Source of the DNA: Bartonella sp. ML70XJBT.G | GTDB lineage: Bacteria; Pseudomonadota; Alphaproteobacteria; Rhizobiales; Rhizobiaceae | Length of the DNA: 64,000 nt | NCBI RefSeq assembly: GCF_028618575.1 | Contig: NZ_JAQITA010000003.1 | Span: forward strand, 1-64,000 | Direction of reading: 5' to 3' | Shown: piece by piece, positions 51,808 through 61,514 of the stretch | Numbering within the stretch: position 1 is the first letter of the stretch | Layout of the letters: each line of letters begins with the position of its first letter | Translations under genes and position numbers: made by a program | Notes under the pieces: generated by a model | Told to the model about the DNA's origin: nothing | Database searches by the model: none | What the model saw: the letters and a program-made list of their open reading frames with translations, nothing else

Positions 51808-54372
51808 TTAGAAACTATAGCGTAACCCTAAAATACCTTGAAGTGACTGCTTGATCTTATGTCCTTTCAAATAATGTGCCTCTGCATAAAGCGTGAGTTT
51901 ATCATTAACCAAACTGTTCACACCAATTCCAAGCTTACCCGCATTTCCTGACAAGTCTGTGATAAATTTATGCTGGTTATTAATTATCGTATGGTTATTG
52001 TTTATATTCTCACGTAACCAAGCGGCTGTAATATAAGCCGTTAATGAAGTTTCTGCATTTACAATAAATTTATGCCCTGCTGTTAATCCAACTTCACTAC
52101 GCAAGGAAGTCGATGGGCTTATATCAGCTGTCATTCCATTGGAAAGCGTGATTTTTTTGCCTTCAACCTGCAAACCTGTTAGTTTAATATAAGGTTGCAT
52201 CCAAGTATTTTGCGCCGGCTCAAAACGACAACCTATTTCAAAGGATCCTCCTATTGCCCATTGATTATAATCGCTTTGAATAGCTAAACCATTTGTTGAA
52301 ATGGCTTTTAGATTATCTCGGTAATAATTATATTTCAAAACAGCATCTAAATACCATCTATGATGATCAAAATAAGTTGCGTAAGCACCAATGCTATAAG
52401 TGTTTAAATTGCTATCACCGCCCCGTTTATGTGCGACACTTGCTCGATCATAACTACCAAAACCACCAACATACAAATCTCCATGTGTGAGTTCGTTCAA
52501 CTGATCAACACCAAACATGAGACCTGTCTGCTCAAGCTTAAAATTTGTATGGCCGCTAGCAATACGTTCTCTGCTCTTGATCGCATAAGCCCATAAATCT
52601 GTATTTTTTCTGTTTTGGTCTAAAAGTCCTCTTGCCGTACGCGCAATTTCCAGCTCATTGTTAAAAATCAGTCCAGGAGCTACCGCTGTAGAAAGTGCTG
52701 CATCAACTGAAGGCGTTGTTGATGCGCCTGGAGATGATGGATCTGTTGGATCAGGAAAGGAAGGTTCTGGTCCACTTAGTCGGTTGGCAGACAAAAACCA
52801 AGTTTTGCCCTTTTCATCTTTTCTCTGTTTCAAATCATACATATAGGTCCCCCCATCGACAGCATGAATTTCTTCACCAGAGAGATCTGTCAGAGAAAAA
52901 TGTGCTCCACCGCTTTGATCCATAATTAAATCACGCTTATTTGAAAAAGGATCCGTGATTTCTACTCCGGAATCCGCAACACTTATTGTGTGATTTCCTT
53001 TACCATTCTCAATAAGGAGATAATCACCTCGATTATGTGCAATTGTCGTATTAAATGTGAAATGTAAGCTACCAGAAAGATTATTGACATGAAGCTGAGA
53101 GTAATAGGGATCAGAGCCAGTAAAGGCAAAAATAACACTCCCCTCACCGGTTAATTTTTCAATCCGAGAGCTTTTGCCATCAAACTCATCCGTGATAGCG
53201 TATAGCTTTGTATCTTGTCCATTTAAAATAATATCTTCTACTGTGGTATGGTGCTGATCATTTCCAGCATAAAGGTGGAGCTGTCCAGAATGGTTTACCA
53301 AGGTTTTACCTTCTAGTGTTGCCCCAGCATGTACAAACGATTTTGCTGCATCGTTTATTGTTAGATTTTTTACAGATCCATCAGCATATATTTCTTGAAG
53401 AGCAGTCTCATTTAAAGTGACATCAATAGCTTTTCCCCCTTCTAAGATACGCTGTTTACCACCACCAAGAATTTGTATATCAAACGCAGTACCACCCTTT
53501 TTTGCACTTGATGATTTTTTTGCAATCTCTTGTATGCCGCCTCTCATAACTTTGGTATTCCAAGTTATCCCCCCATCATAGACTTTTTGTTGCCCAAATG
53601 TCTCGCCTTGACCATAAATGACCGTATGAGATGCGCTACTCTCCTTCATTTGTCCCCCAACATCTCCCTCCCCAAAAACAAGCTGTTCACCTCCATAAAT
53701 TTTAGTCCCCTCTACTTTTCCTCCACTGCCAACGCTTTGCTGCCCTCCTTCTTTAACGACAGCATTTTTTGAAAAGCCTTGTTTTCCCTTTAAAGCCTGA
53801 ACATTTTCCGTTCCACCACGCTCAATATTGCTATTCTCACTAAGTCCTCCGGCATAAACATAAATCTCTGCACCATTTTTTACTGTGTTATTGATAGAGC
53901 GCCCTGGATCATCTCTCTCACCATCATTCGAAATATAGGCTTTGCCATCATTATCGAGTACAAAATTTTCTAGAAGAGCTCCATCCCTAATAAAAATAAG
54001 TTCAGGCTTTTTAAACGTCGCAATATTGCTTCCTTGCATATTCTGTGCAGCGTTGATACCAGTATTGCTATTAAGCCCCTGCAGTTTGCTAAGCACTATT
54101 TCAGTACTTTTACCCGTGGTAATGCCACCCCGTTTTTCAAAAAATCCTGATTTATCGAACGCCTCTACAACAACAGTGCTCCCAGATGTCCTGACTTTTA
54201 TACACTCTTCTCTTTTCACACCTTCATTATGGTGGAGGTGTGAGATTTTTTCATTTTTATAGCTTGAAGATTGACAAAAAAGTTGTTCTCCCCCCTCACT
54301 TGCAGCAGCTATTTGCACAAAACAACTGCATAGTATGAGCCCCCAACAACTTCCTTTCCACTTATTTTGCAT
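51808..54372 (-). CDS. Autotransporter 2, intact
   Basis: 854 residues. Signal peptide (NKWKGSCWGLILCSCFVQIAAA) cleaved near residue 25. The long Gly-rich passenger (about 60-550) holds modules seen in the neighbours: GGEQLVFGEG, GQQKVYDGGI, GATLEGKTLVNHSGQLHLYAG and GNHTISVADSG. A short Pro-rich linker (about 555-580) and a beta-barrel (about 580-854) end in LRYSF. ATG follows the strong ribosome site GGGGGAGGA. A surface-exposed or cleaved adhesin-like role is likely by family, but no ligand can be named. It is flanked on both sides by the two near-identical barrel blocks. Confidence 0.9.
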   Translation of the reverse strand: MQNKWKGSCWGLILCSCFVQIAAASEGGEQLFCQSSSYKNEKISHLHHNEGVKREECIKVRTSGSTVVVEAFDKSGFFEKRGGITTGKSTEIVLSKLQGLNSNTGINAAQNMQGSNIATFKKPELIFIRDGALLENFVLDNDGKAYISNDGERDDPGRSINNTVKNGAEIYVYAGGLSENSNIERGGTENVQALKGKQGFSKNAVVKEGGQQSVGSGGKVEGTKIYGGEQLVFGEGDVGGQMKESSASHTVIYGQGETFGQQKVYDGGITWNTKVMRGGIQEIAKKSSSAKKGGTAFDIQILGGGKQRILEGGKAIDVTLNETALQEIYADGSVKNLTINDAAKSFVHAGATLEGKTLVNHSGQLHLYAGNDQHHTTVEDIILNGQDTKLYAITDEFDGKSSRIEKLTGEGSVIFAFTGSDPYYSQLHVNNLSGSLHFTFNTTIAHNRGDYLLIENGKGNHTISVADSGVEITDPFSNKRDLIMDQSGGAHFSLTDLSGEEIHAVDGGTYMYDLKQRKDEKGKTWFLSANRLSGPEPSFPDPTDPSSPGASTTPSVDAALSTAVAPGLIFNNELEIARTARGLLDQNRKNTDLWAYAIKSRERIASGHTNFKLEQTGLMFGVDQLNELTHGDLYVGGFGSYDRASVAHKRGGDSNLNTYSIGAYATYFDHHRWYLDAVLKYNYYRDNLKAISTNGLAIQSDYNQWAIGGSFEIGCRFEPAQNTWMQPYIKLTGLQVEGKKITLSNGMTADISPSTSLRSEVGLTAGHKFIVNAETSLTAYITAAWLRENINNNHTIINNQHKFITDLSGNAGKLGIGVNSLVNDKLTLYAEAHYLKGHKIKQSLQGILGLRYSF

Positions 54373-54603
54373 AGTTATATCCTCCCCCCTTCACACCTGA
54401 GCAGACATCAAGTGTAATTAGCTCTGCAAAATATATTTTCAACCTAAGATTGTAACAGTTCTCCTGAATATTCCCTTTGCACCCATAAGAAACGACTCTT
54501 GAATGGCTTTTTTTAATTGATGGCACAGAAAGTCTCTTCTTGTGTTTTTTCAGAGGTTCCCGACAAAAGAGAAAAAGAGTCCCTACACCATTAAAGGGCA
54601 TAA

Positions 54604-54659
54604 CTGATGCGAAAATATATTAATATTTTCCCCCAAATTATTCTCTAATAACGCATCAG
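54604..54659. repeat. Nested inverted repeats upstream of autotransporter 2
   Basis: Outer arms CTGATGCG (54604-54611) and CGCATCAG (54652-54659). Inside them GAAAATAT (54611-54618) and ATATTTTC (54623-54630) form a second AT hairpin. It lies between the dead autotransporter 3 and the start of autotransporter 2, in a 320-base gap with no other feature. It may be a terminator of the former or a regulatory site of the latter. Confidence 0.55.
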
Positions 54660-54692
54660 ATATTTCATGTTAAAAACGCAAATTTAGAAGCT

Positions 54693-55780
54693 CTAACGCA
54701 CACCTAAAATACCCTGAGTCTTACGCCCTTTGACATAATGAGCCTCTGCATAAAGCTTTAATTGATCACTGACTAAACTGCTTAACCCCATTCCTAACTT
54801 GCCTGCATTGCCTGATAAATCTGTGGTAAATTGGTGCCGTTGATTAATTGTCGTGTGGTTGTCATCTTTATACTCGCGCAACCAAGCAGCCGTAATGTAA
54901 GCGAGAGAGGAACCAGCTGTCGCTGTTCCAAATTCATATCCCAAGGATACACCAACCTCACTGCGCAATGATGTGAATGGCTTGATATCACCCATCATGT
55001 CATACGAAAGCTTGATTTCTTGACCTTTAACTTGCAACCATGTGAGTTGCCCATAAGGCTGTAGCCAACTGCTTGGAAAGATTTTTAAACGATATCCCGT
55101 TTCAAATGACGTCCCAACTGCCCACTGATCATAATTTCCTTCAATCGCTATACCATTCGTTGAAACAGCTTTGAGACTATTTTGATAACGATTATATTTG
55201 ACAAGACCGTCTAGATACCATCCACTATGATCAGAATAAGTGATACAAGCTCCAACGCCATAAGTATTGATACCACTCACACCACCTCGTGCATGCTCTA
55301 CACGTGCTCGATCATAACTGCCGAAACCACCAATATAAACATCTCCATTCTCCCATTCATTTAAACCATTGAGACCGAGCACTATCCCTGTTTGCTCAAG
55401 TTTAAAATCTATATGCTTTGCTGCAATATTTTCTTTGCTTTTAATGGCATATGTCCAGAGAGCTGCATTTTTTTGATTTCTGTCTAAATCGCCTCTTCCC
55501 GCACGTATCGTTTGCAACTCGTTATGAAAAATAACTGCTGGAGCTACAGACATGGACAACACGGCATCCGTAGAGGGGGAGGTTAAGAAACGAGGCTTTG
55601 ATCTTTCTTCACGCTTTTGGGCTGCAGCTTGACCATGGTCACTTGGACGTAAAACCATTTGATCCGTTGTCAACGAAGCATCTGCTGAAACAGCAGCCTG
55701 TTGTTGTTCCGATGAAGGATGCGGGTGACTTGCTGGAGATAATGCCACACTAGCTCGGTTTTCTGAAGATGGGATCGTGA
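54693..55780. repeat. Direct repeat copy B: autotransporter barrel block
   Basis: Partner of the block at 48835-49940, about 5.85 kb away, same orientation. Differences are scattered substitutions plus a 12-base deletion near the 3' end of the coding strand (about 54715). Confidence 0.8.
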
Positions 55781-57160
55781 AAGGTATGGAATGTGGATGA
55801 TTTTGGTTAAAATCTCGACGAGTTCTGTTCCTACGTGGCAAATTATCAATGTAGGCTGCTGACAAATACCAAATTTTACCACTTCCATCCTCATTGTTTT
55901 TCTCTTTTAAACCATACATATAAGTTCCACCATCAACAGTGCTTATTTTTGCACCAGAAAATTTTTTCAGAGTAAAATGTGCTTCTCCACTTTGATCAAA
56001 AATTAAATCAAGATCTGTTGAAGAAGGATCAACAATGTCAACACCAGAATCGACAACGCTGATTGTGTGATAACCTGAACCATTTTTGATAGAGAGATAA
56101 TCACCCTCTCCTTCTGCAAGGCTCACATGAAACCTAAAATGTAAACTTCCTGAAAGTTCATCAACATAAAGTCGAGAGTAAGATAAATCAGACCTTGCTG
56201 ACTTTAAAATAACCCTTCCCGCATTACCTAACTTCTGAATATGCGTACTCGCGTCTTCATATCCACCAGCAATAAAATATAATTTAGCCTTTTCACCCTC
56301 TCAATTAATATTTTCTACTGTCATCTCATTCTCATCATCTCTAGAATAAAGATGGAGATACCCAGAATCTTTAACCGTTATTTGTCCTCCTAACATCGCA
56401 CCAGAAGAGACCCACGAATTTGCTCCACCTTCAATCGTTAGATCTTTCATAGTTCCACCAGCATAAACTTCTTGAAAACTACCAGCGCGTAAAATCACTG
56501 TATGGCTGCAAAACCACCGCTTTTTTCTGTAAAGCTATCATCGTCTGGAAACCATTTGGCAAAAATTTGTATCCCTCCTTCCATAATTTTTGTGCCCACA
56601 GCCATCCCATCATCATACACTTTCTGGTATCCTGGTATTTTTCCTTGTCCGTGGATGGTCGTGTTATAAGCACTGCTTCCTACGATCCCACCATTCATAT
56701 AACCATCTCCGAAAACAAGCTGCTCACCACCATAGATTTCAGCTTTCAATGCAGATCCTCCTCCCTCTACACTTTGTTTTCCACCTTCATAGACAATAGT
56801 AGATTCCGAAATGCCTTGTTCTGCCACAATCTCAGAACCACCATCCAGAAGTGTCGTATTCTTGCTGAACCCACCTGCCTCAACATTAAAGTGTTCCAGA
56901 TTTCTCAACCGTAGTGTTAAGAGACCATTTACCAGCATATGAATCTCCAACATCAGAAATACAGACTGTTCTGTCATAACTAATGACAGAGCTTTGCAGA
57001 ACTTCTTCTTCCTTTCCATAATGAAATCATCTGCATAAAAACTGAAATCACTTACATACGAACTGACTATAGAATCTTGAAAAACTATTATATCCTCTTC
57101 TTTCCCAAGAGATCCCGTTATAGGCAACTCCGTCTTAGACGAAGAGGTTAAAGAAGCAGA
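54693..57160 (-). pseudogene. Autotransporter 3, decayed (5' end missing, frameshifts, stops, lost beta-signal)
   Basis: From about 57160 leftward the translation matches autotransporter 2 passenger modules only by changing frame. One frame reads VLQSSVISYDRTVC, another NVEAGGFSKNTTLLDGG and GGEQLVFGDG, giving shifts near 57010, 56900 and 56498. A TGA at 56301-56303 follows VENIN. From 56300 a single frame runs through SLHFRFHVSLAEGEG, linker and barrel to 54693. The barrel matches autotransporter 1, but four residues (NQSL) are missing and the terminal RYSF is cut to R by a TAG (54693-54695). No signal peptide is present. Remaining fragments could be expressed but should not reach the surface. 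Confidence 0.85.
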
Positions 57161-58362
57161 AACCTTTTCTGCAGCAGCCAAATATCAAATCTTTTCTTCT
57201 CCCTTCCCGCTATTTTTTGATTTCAAATCATATAAATATGTTCCACCATCAACGGCACCCATTTTTTTATCTGAATGATCTGTTAAAGAAAAATGTGCAT
57301 TGCCACTTTTATCAGTAATTAAATCAAATGTTTTGAAAGAAGAATTTGAAATTTCACTACCAGAATCGTAACACTTACTGTGTGGTTCCCTTCTCCTTTC
57401 TCAATGATAAGATGATCACCGTATCTCTCTGCAAAATTAGCATTCAAACTGAAATGTATACTGCCCGAAAGTTCACCAATATAAAGCAAAGAATAATATG
57501 GGTGAGACTTCTGAGAATCATGAGAATCAGAAGTGAAAATAACAGTCCCTTCACCACTTAACTTCTCAATGAGAGAGCTTGAACCATCAATTTTAGTAGT
57601 AATAGAATGTAATTGGGACTCTTTTCCCTTTAAAATAATCTCTTCTACCTTCGTTTACTGCCCATTATCTCCAGCATAAAGGCAGTGCTTTCCAGAACCA
57701 TTAACCTTTGTTTCTCCTTCTAATGTCGCCCCAGCATATACCAATGAATTTGCTTTGCTGTTAATTGTCAGAGTTTTCACATACCCACCGGCATAGACTC
57801 TTTGCAGAGCTCCATCTTCCAAGGTAACGGTGTTTGCCTTACCTTTCGCAAAAATATTCTGCACCCCAGCGGCAAAAACCTTCGTATCGATTGCTAGTCC
57901 TCCTATTTCTCCGAACCATGTATCAATATTTCGTTCTCCTCCACTCATAACATTCGTGAAGAGAGCCACTCCATCATCATACACATTCTGTTGCCCTGAT
58001 GTTTCACCTTCACCATAAATTTCAGAATTATAAGCGTAACTTCCATCTCCTACAACAATTTGTTCACCACAAAAGACTTTAGCATCCTCTGTTTGTCCTC
58101 CATACTCAACATTTTGTAGTCCATATGTATGAATATGGGTACCTTGCGAAACTTGCCCGTTCTCGACGATCTCAACTTTACTATTTTTAATTGTAAGATT
58201 CGCACTGGTAAGCTTCTTTTTCCTTTCTCCTAACTGCCCACTTACACTTACTGATGTTAATGATTTCTCTCCTAGTGCCGTTACTTCCTCAGCATAGGCA
58301 CTCTTTACAAGCAAACTCCCAGCTATTAATGCCAAAAAACTTATCCTCAATTTGCATTGCAT
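57161..58362 (-). pseudogene. Autotransporter 4, 5' remnant without barrel
   Basis: Starts with an intact signal peptide (LRISFLALIAGSLLVKSAYA) and 235 codons of passenger with the cluster's modules (GGQTEDAKVFCGEQIVVGDG, GQQNVYDDGV, GATLEGETKVNGSGKH). A TAA at 57655-57657 interrupts after DNGQ. The same frame continues as TKVEEIILKGK to GNHTVSV near 57370, where one base is lost. The next frame reads GSEISNSSFKTF to EEKIW, where TGG has become TGA (about 57188). It then runs into YLAAAEK and the headless autotransporter 3. The barrel is missing. The first 235 residues might still be made and exported to the periplasm. Confidence 0.82.
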
Positions 58363-58952
58363 TCTTCACACCCCATGATTTCACATAAAAAAATCCGCAT
58401 ATTTGGAAAAAAGTGCATAATAAAAACAACACAATGTACCTGCTCAACCTCATATTCTTCAAAATGACAAATCATCTTCTGCTCAGCGTACTAAGCTCTG
58501 ATTCATCGAACACTCCAGTGTGTATTTTTAAACTTATACACAACAAAAAGATAAAATTTTTCCTTTTACAACCAAAAAGTGTTTTAATTGCATCAATAAA
58601 AAAATTTTTTAAATATTTTTGAGATAAGAAACATTTATCTTAAAAATCAGATTGATTCTTGAAAGAGACTAAAACAGTACCTGTATTTTAAAGTAAAAAG
58701 TAATAATATATTCAAAAACCACATTATTTACAGAAGTATATTTCCATATTCCATGACATTTAAAAGCGTCTTTAATTGTCTTCAATTTGGATATATTTAC
58801 AATATAGTCATCTATGCTTTTCATACTATAAGCATTGTTCTAATATACGGAAGAATAATAATATCGACTCGACACTGATTTGAAATTTCTATATTTATAA
58901 GAAATTAGTTCCATAATTTGATTTGTCATATACTGAAAGGGACATTCTATTC
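58363..58952. other. Promoter region between divergent genes
   Basis: 590 AT-rich bases between the dead autotransporter 4 and the MFS gene. A 7-bp inverted repeat lies at 58519-58525/58536-58542 (TGTGTAT/ATACACA), and another weak one near 58621-58641 (AGATAA/TTATCT). No gene recognised. Confidence 0.45.
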
Positions 58953-60242
58953 ATGTCTATAAACTCAGAAATACAAAGTACAAGCAAAAGAAATTCTCCT
59001 CGTCGAATTTTATTTGCCAGCCTTATTGGTCCAACAATTGAATTCTTTGATTTTTATGTCTTTGCAACTGCCGCAGCTCTTATATTTCCCCATGTGTTTT
59101 TTCCAACGCAAAATGACCAACTTGCCATTTTGCAATCTTTTCTGATTTTTGGAGCAGCTTTTTTTTCACGCCCCTTTGGATCAATTCTTTTTGGACATTT
59201 TGGAGATAAAATTGGACGAAAAGCAACACTTATTGCCTCTCTTCTTACCATGGGTATGTCAACCGTTATTATTGGTTTTCTTCCCACTTATGAAACAGCT
59301 GGTTGGTGGGCTCCCTTTTTCTTAACCCTATGCCGTATTGGACAAGGAATGGGATTGGGTGGCGAATGGGGGGGAGCCGTTTTGCTCGCAACAGAAAATG
59401 CTCCTCCAGAAAAACGTGGATGGTATGCTATGTTTCCTCAATTGGGCGTTCCAATCGGTTTGTTCTTATCTATTGCTGTTTATTTAGGTCTGTTGCACTT
59501 TCTTGATCACGATCAACTTTTGGCATGGGGATGGCGCATTCCCTTTATTGCCTCTATTATTTTCATGATTGTGGGACTGTGGGTTCGTCTTTCAATCAAT
59601 GAAACAGTTCAATTCAAGAAAGCCCTTCAAAGTAATGAACGTGTTAAAGTTCCTATCATTGATGTCTTTTTAAAATGTCCACGAATCCTATTTCTTGGAA
59701 TATTTTCTGGTATGGCAACATTTGTTTTGTTTTATTTGGTCACAGCATATTTATTAAGTTACTCAACAAATCACCTTAAACTGCCATATCATCAGGCTCT
59801 TCAAGTAGAAGTGATTGGTGCTATTTTCTGTGGGATTTTTACCGTTATCACTGGAAAACTTGCTGATCGCATTAAGCGTAGAACTTTGATGATTTTGGTC
59901 ACAATCATTACTGGTATCTATTCTTTCGCAATTCCTTATTTTCTAAATTCTGGAATTATAGGAGTCCTTATAATGTCTGTCATTGGCTTGTCTATCATGG
60001 GAATGATTTACAGTCCTCTTGGTGCTGTTTTGGCTTCGCCATATCCAACAACAATCCGCTATACGGGTGCTTCTGTAACATTCAATTTATCTGGTATCGT
60101 AGGGGCATCTCTTGCACCTTATATTGCAGAATATCTCGTGCAACATTTTGATACTTCTTATATCGGTTATTATTTGCTTCTCGCTTCTTTTATTTCACTG
60201 CTTTGCTTCGTGGGATTTACCGAAGATGAAATCTCTAACTAG
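58953..60242 (+). CDS. MFS transporter, metabolite:H+ symporter (MHS/ProP-KgtP) type
   Basis: 429 residues from ATG 58953; a TTG ten codons upstream is not convincing. About 12 membrane spans. The MHS-family pattern is present: RRILFASLIGPTIEFFDFYVFATAAALIF at the start, FSRPFGSILFGHFGDKIGRKATL with the loop 2-3 signature (about 73-95), and QGMGLGGEWGGAVLL in span 4-5. Relatives carry proline/betaine, alpha-ketoglutarate, citrate or shikimate with protons. The substrate cannot be told from sequence. Confidence 0.88.
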   Translation: MSINSEIQSTSKRNSPRRILFASLIGPTIEFFDFYVFATAAALIFPHVFFPTQNDQLAILQSFLIFGAAFFSRPFGSILFGHFGDKIGRKATLIASLLTMGMSTVIIGFLPTYETAGWWAPFFLTLCRIGQGMGLGGEWGGAVLLATENAPPEKRGWYAMFPQLGVPIGLFLSIAVYLGLLHFLDHDQLLAWGWRIPFIASIIFMIVGLWVRLSINETVQFKKALQSNERVKVPIIDVFLKCPRILFLGIFSGMATFVLFYLVTAYLLSYSTNHLKLPYHQALQVEVIGAIFCGIFTVITGKLADRIKRRTLMILVTIITGIYSFAIPYFLNSGIIGVLIMSVIGLSIMGMIYSPLGAVLASPYPTTIRYTGASVTFNLSGIVGASLAPYIAEYLVQHFDTSYIGYYLLLASFISLLCFVGFTEDEISN

Positions 60243-60508
60243 AATATAATAAAAAACAATAAAATAAGCGCTGGCGGTAGAAATGCTGCCAGTTTTATTT
60301 TCCAAGACATCGGTTGAGGTATACTCAACCACAATATTCCAGAAAACAGTGCACTCAAAAAAAAGAATAAAATATCTGCAATATTGCCAATATAAGTAAC
60401 AGAAAACATTCGCGATAGAATATGCGTTGTGCCCAACCATGAAACGCAAAAAAAAGCTAACATTACAGCCCATAAAATAAGCAAAATTCGATCAATAATC
60501 ATCATCAT
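60239..60508 (-). CDS. Small hydrophobic membrane protein, unknown
   Basis: 89 residues with about three hydrophobic segments (IDRILLILWAVMLAFFCVSWL, IADILFFFLSALFSGILWL, LAAFLPPALILLFFIIF). Its end overlaps the stop region of the MFS gene by four bases on the opposite strand. It lies downstream of holC in the same direction. Three ATGs in a row start the frame, without a clear ribosome site. The hydrophobic pattern favours a real gene, but no family is recognised. Confidence 0.45.
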   Translation of the reverse strand: MMMIIDRILLILWAVMLAFFCVSWLGTTHILSRMFSVTYIGNIADILFFFLSALFSGILWLSIPQPMSWKIKLAAFLPPALILLFFIIF

Positions 60509-60671
60509 TGCTGTTTAATCTTTTTTTCTTATAGTCCACACTTTTAGTACTCCTAAAAGAAAAATCACAAGAAAAACCCTTTACTTTCTCCTGATTCTTT
60601 CCCGATAAGAAATGCCCGAGTTGTGCTTTCCATTAGTCCTCTAAAAATCAAAATAATAGGCGTTACACACA

Positions 60672-61133
60672 TCAAATCTGTTTTTCCCAACCGCGGTCTT
60701 CACTCTGTTGCCAATACGTTAATTTATGGTTCTGCATTTTATATTTTTTCCACTGTGCCCGAACAAGATTCAATTGTTCATCATTGTTGCCATCAAATAT
60801 CACGACAAGCCGTTGATAAGAATCGATATCTGAGCAAATCGCCCCCTCTATGAGAAAGCGTATCTTTGAATCATTTGGATTTTCTTGCCCTGTGGTAAGA
60901 AAGACAGGTTGTAAATTTGGGTATTGATCACACTCAGTCCCATGTCCAATAAATGCTTCATCAGCATAAACCCACAAACGCATGTCCATAGCATCGCGTT
61001 GCTCTTTACTCACACATTGTATTGTGACCTTACCAAAACGATCCAGTGCACGCTCCACAAGTGTTGGCAGAATTTCCCCAAGCGTTGACTGCGTCAAATG
61101 ATAGAATAGAATATCCACCCTCTTAGACCTCAT
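60672..61133 (-). CDS. holC: DNA polymerase III subunit chi
   Basis: 153 residues from ATG 61133; GTG 61136 or a later GTG before DILFYH are alternatives. Family motifs: DILFYHLTQSTLGEILPTLVERAL and LWVYADEAFIGHGTE, with late LVVIFDGNNDEQLNLVRAQW. Chi links the clamp loader to single-stranded DNA-binding protein. In Rhizobiales holC is usually followed towards lptF by pepA; here only 380 bases without a gene lie between holC and lptF. Confidence 0.92.
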   Translation of the reverse strand: MRSKRVDILFYHLTQSTLGEILPTLVERALDRFGKVTIQCVSKEQRDAMDMRLWVYADEAFIGHGTECDQYPNLQPVFLTTGQENPNDSKIRFLIEGAICSDIDSYQRLVVIFDGNNDEQLNLVRAQWKKYKMQNHKLTYWQQSEDRGWEKQI

Positions 61134-61136
61134 CAC

Positions 61137-61514
61137 TCTTTATAAAAAATTAACATTTTGGGGAAGAATCCTCTCTCATCTCCAGAATTAAAAAACTGGT
61201 TGAAAACATAATGTTTCCTCTTCTTTTGATTGTATGTATTACTTGCTTTTTCATATGTATTAAAGACAAATGGTCTGTTCTTAAGGTCACTAAAAGATCA
61301 CTCTTAGCTTTATTTATCACTTCCCTATGCCTATCCTTTAACACAGAATATAATGTATTACACAATGGGTTGAAATTATCCTACTATTTTGCTCTATCTA
61401 TTTGGTAAAAATGTGCAAGAAACATAAGAATATTTTAAATTTTGGTTATATTTTTCATTCAAGGCAGTGTAGAATAATTCTTTCTCGTTTGAAACTGAGG
61501 GTCTTATCCCATTT
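61137..61514. other. Intergenic stretch between holC and lptF
   Basis: Divergent promoter region of about 380 bases. Overlapping short frames on both strands (61150-61365 minus, 61211-61408 plus) lack support. No pepA remnant recognised. Confidence 0.4.

Noticed and set aside
54362..54601. 79-codon frame upstream of and overlapping the start of autotransporter 2
   Set aside because: No ribosome site, and it overlaps the well-placed start of autotransporter 2; the sequence looks like leader DNA.
49000..58300. Repeated Gly-rich coding motifs, considered as a CRISPR or minisatellite array
   Set aside because: The repeats are irregular protein-level passenger repeats without constant DNA repeat and spacer lengths.
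60195..60473. 92-codon frame opposite the end of the MFS gene
   Set aside because: It is a different frame of the small hydrophobic gene region and overlaps the transporter coding end.
61150..61408. Overlapping short frames on both strands between holC and lptF, considered as a pepA relic
   Set aside because: Neither translation shows leucyl aminopeptidase motifs or a start signal.
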